From W2P13-069 sp963590525 (GTDB lineage: Bacteria > Actinomycetota > Coriobacteriia > Coriobacteriales > QAMH01), in assembly GCA_963590525.1 (NCBI GenBank), contig CAVAPV010000055.1:1-13217 (forward strand): a DNA stretch of 13,217 nt, written 5' to 3'. A program made the translations under genes and the position numbers. Below the pieces are notes generated by a model. It did no database searches, had not been told where the DNA came from, and saw only the letters and a list, made by a program, of their open reading frames with translations. This document shows positions 13,093 to 13,217 of the stretch, piece by piece. Every line of letters starts with the position of its first letter. Position 1 is the first letter of the stretch.

Positions 13093-13217
13093 ATGACACA
13101 ACTGAGCAAACAGACATACGATATAAAGCCCTATGACGGCGACATAGCGAAAGAGATAGAGCTAGCTTGTTCTCTAAGGCCGCTTACTGCTCGCATTTTA
13201 GCTTCGCGTGGGGTGAC
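13093..13217 (+). CDS. recJ: Single-stranded-DNA exonuclease RecJ (N-terminal 41 residues, cut by window end)
   Basis: Only 41 codons plus two bases are present. The segment AKEIELACSLRPLTARILASRGV resembles in spacing and content the RecJ N-terminal helical region, where a leucine-rich helix precedes an Ala-Arg-x-Leu-x-x-Arg-Gly block. RecJ is a manganese-dependent 5'-3' exonuclease of the DHH family acting in RecF-pathway recombination and repair; its catalytic DHH motifs would lie beyond the window. Gene order supports the call, since recJ often follows secD-secF in Gram-positive bacteria. No ribosome binding site is seen, consistent with a leaderless message. Identification rests on a short segment plus synteny. 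Confidence 0.8.
   Translation, partial: MTQLSKQTYDIKPYDGDIAKEIELACSLRPLTARILASRGV

Overview
The window carries thirteen protein-coding genes, two of them cut by the window ends, almost all on the + strand and tightly packed. All are recognisable housekeeping genes. I saw no tRNA, rRNA, CRISPR array, insertion sequence, prophage or toxin-antitoxin gene. Several features point to an actinobacterium, most plausibly class Coriobacteriia: intermediate base composition, frequent GTG/TTG starts, the Ala-Asp-Ser form of the SecD proton-relay motif, separate secD and secF followed directly by recJ, and yebC-ruvC-ruvA-ruvB order. The class assignment is an inference; 16S or marker-gene comparison would settle it.

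Layout: (1) 1-654, minus strand: N-terminal part of a geranylgeranyl-reductase-family flavoprotein, divergent from lgt. (2) 727-1551: lgt, prolipoprotein diacylglyceryl transferase, probably on a leaderless message. (3) 1634-2431: yebC, closed by a strong intrinsic terminator. (4) 2567-4778: the overlapping ruvC-ruvA-ruvB operon for Holliday-junction processing. (5) 4941-8479: metK (SAM synthetase), then priA (replication restart helicase) 17 bases later. (6) 8589-9577: rplS (ribosomal protein L19) with its own promoter and a structured leader, then rnhB (RNase HII). (7) 9756-12976: secD-secF, the proton-driven part of the Sec translocase, closed by a textbook terminator. (8) 13093 to the window end: the start of recJ, again with a leaderless-type promoter.

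The genes fall into three themes: DNA repair and restart (ruvABC, priA, rnhB, recJ), translation (yebC, rplS) and the envelope/export pathway (lgt, secDF). metK and the flavoprotein stand apart.

I found no new multi-gene system. The parts worth a second look are small: an 18-bp hairpin at the start of rnhB, a 13-bp hairpin near the predicted 5' end of the rplS message, two promoters placed so that transcripts would begin at the start codon, a 150-residue Lys/Ala-rich arm on SecD, and an acidic, internally repeated tail on SecF.
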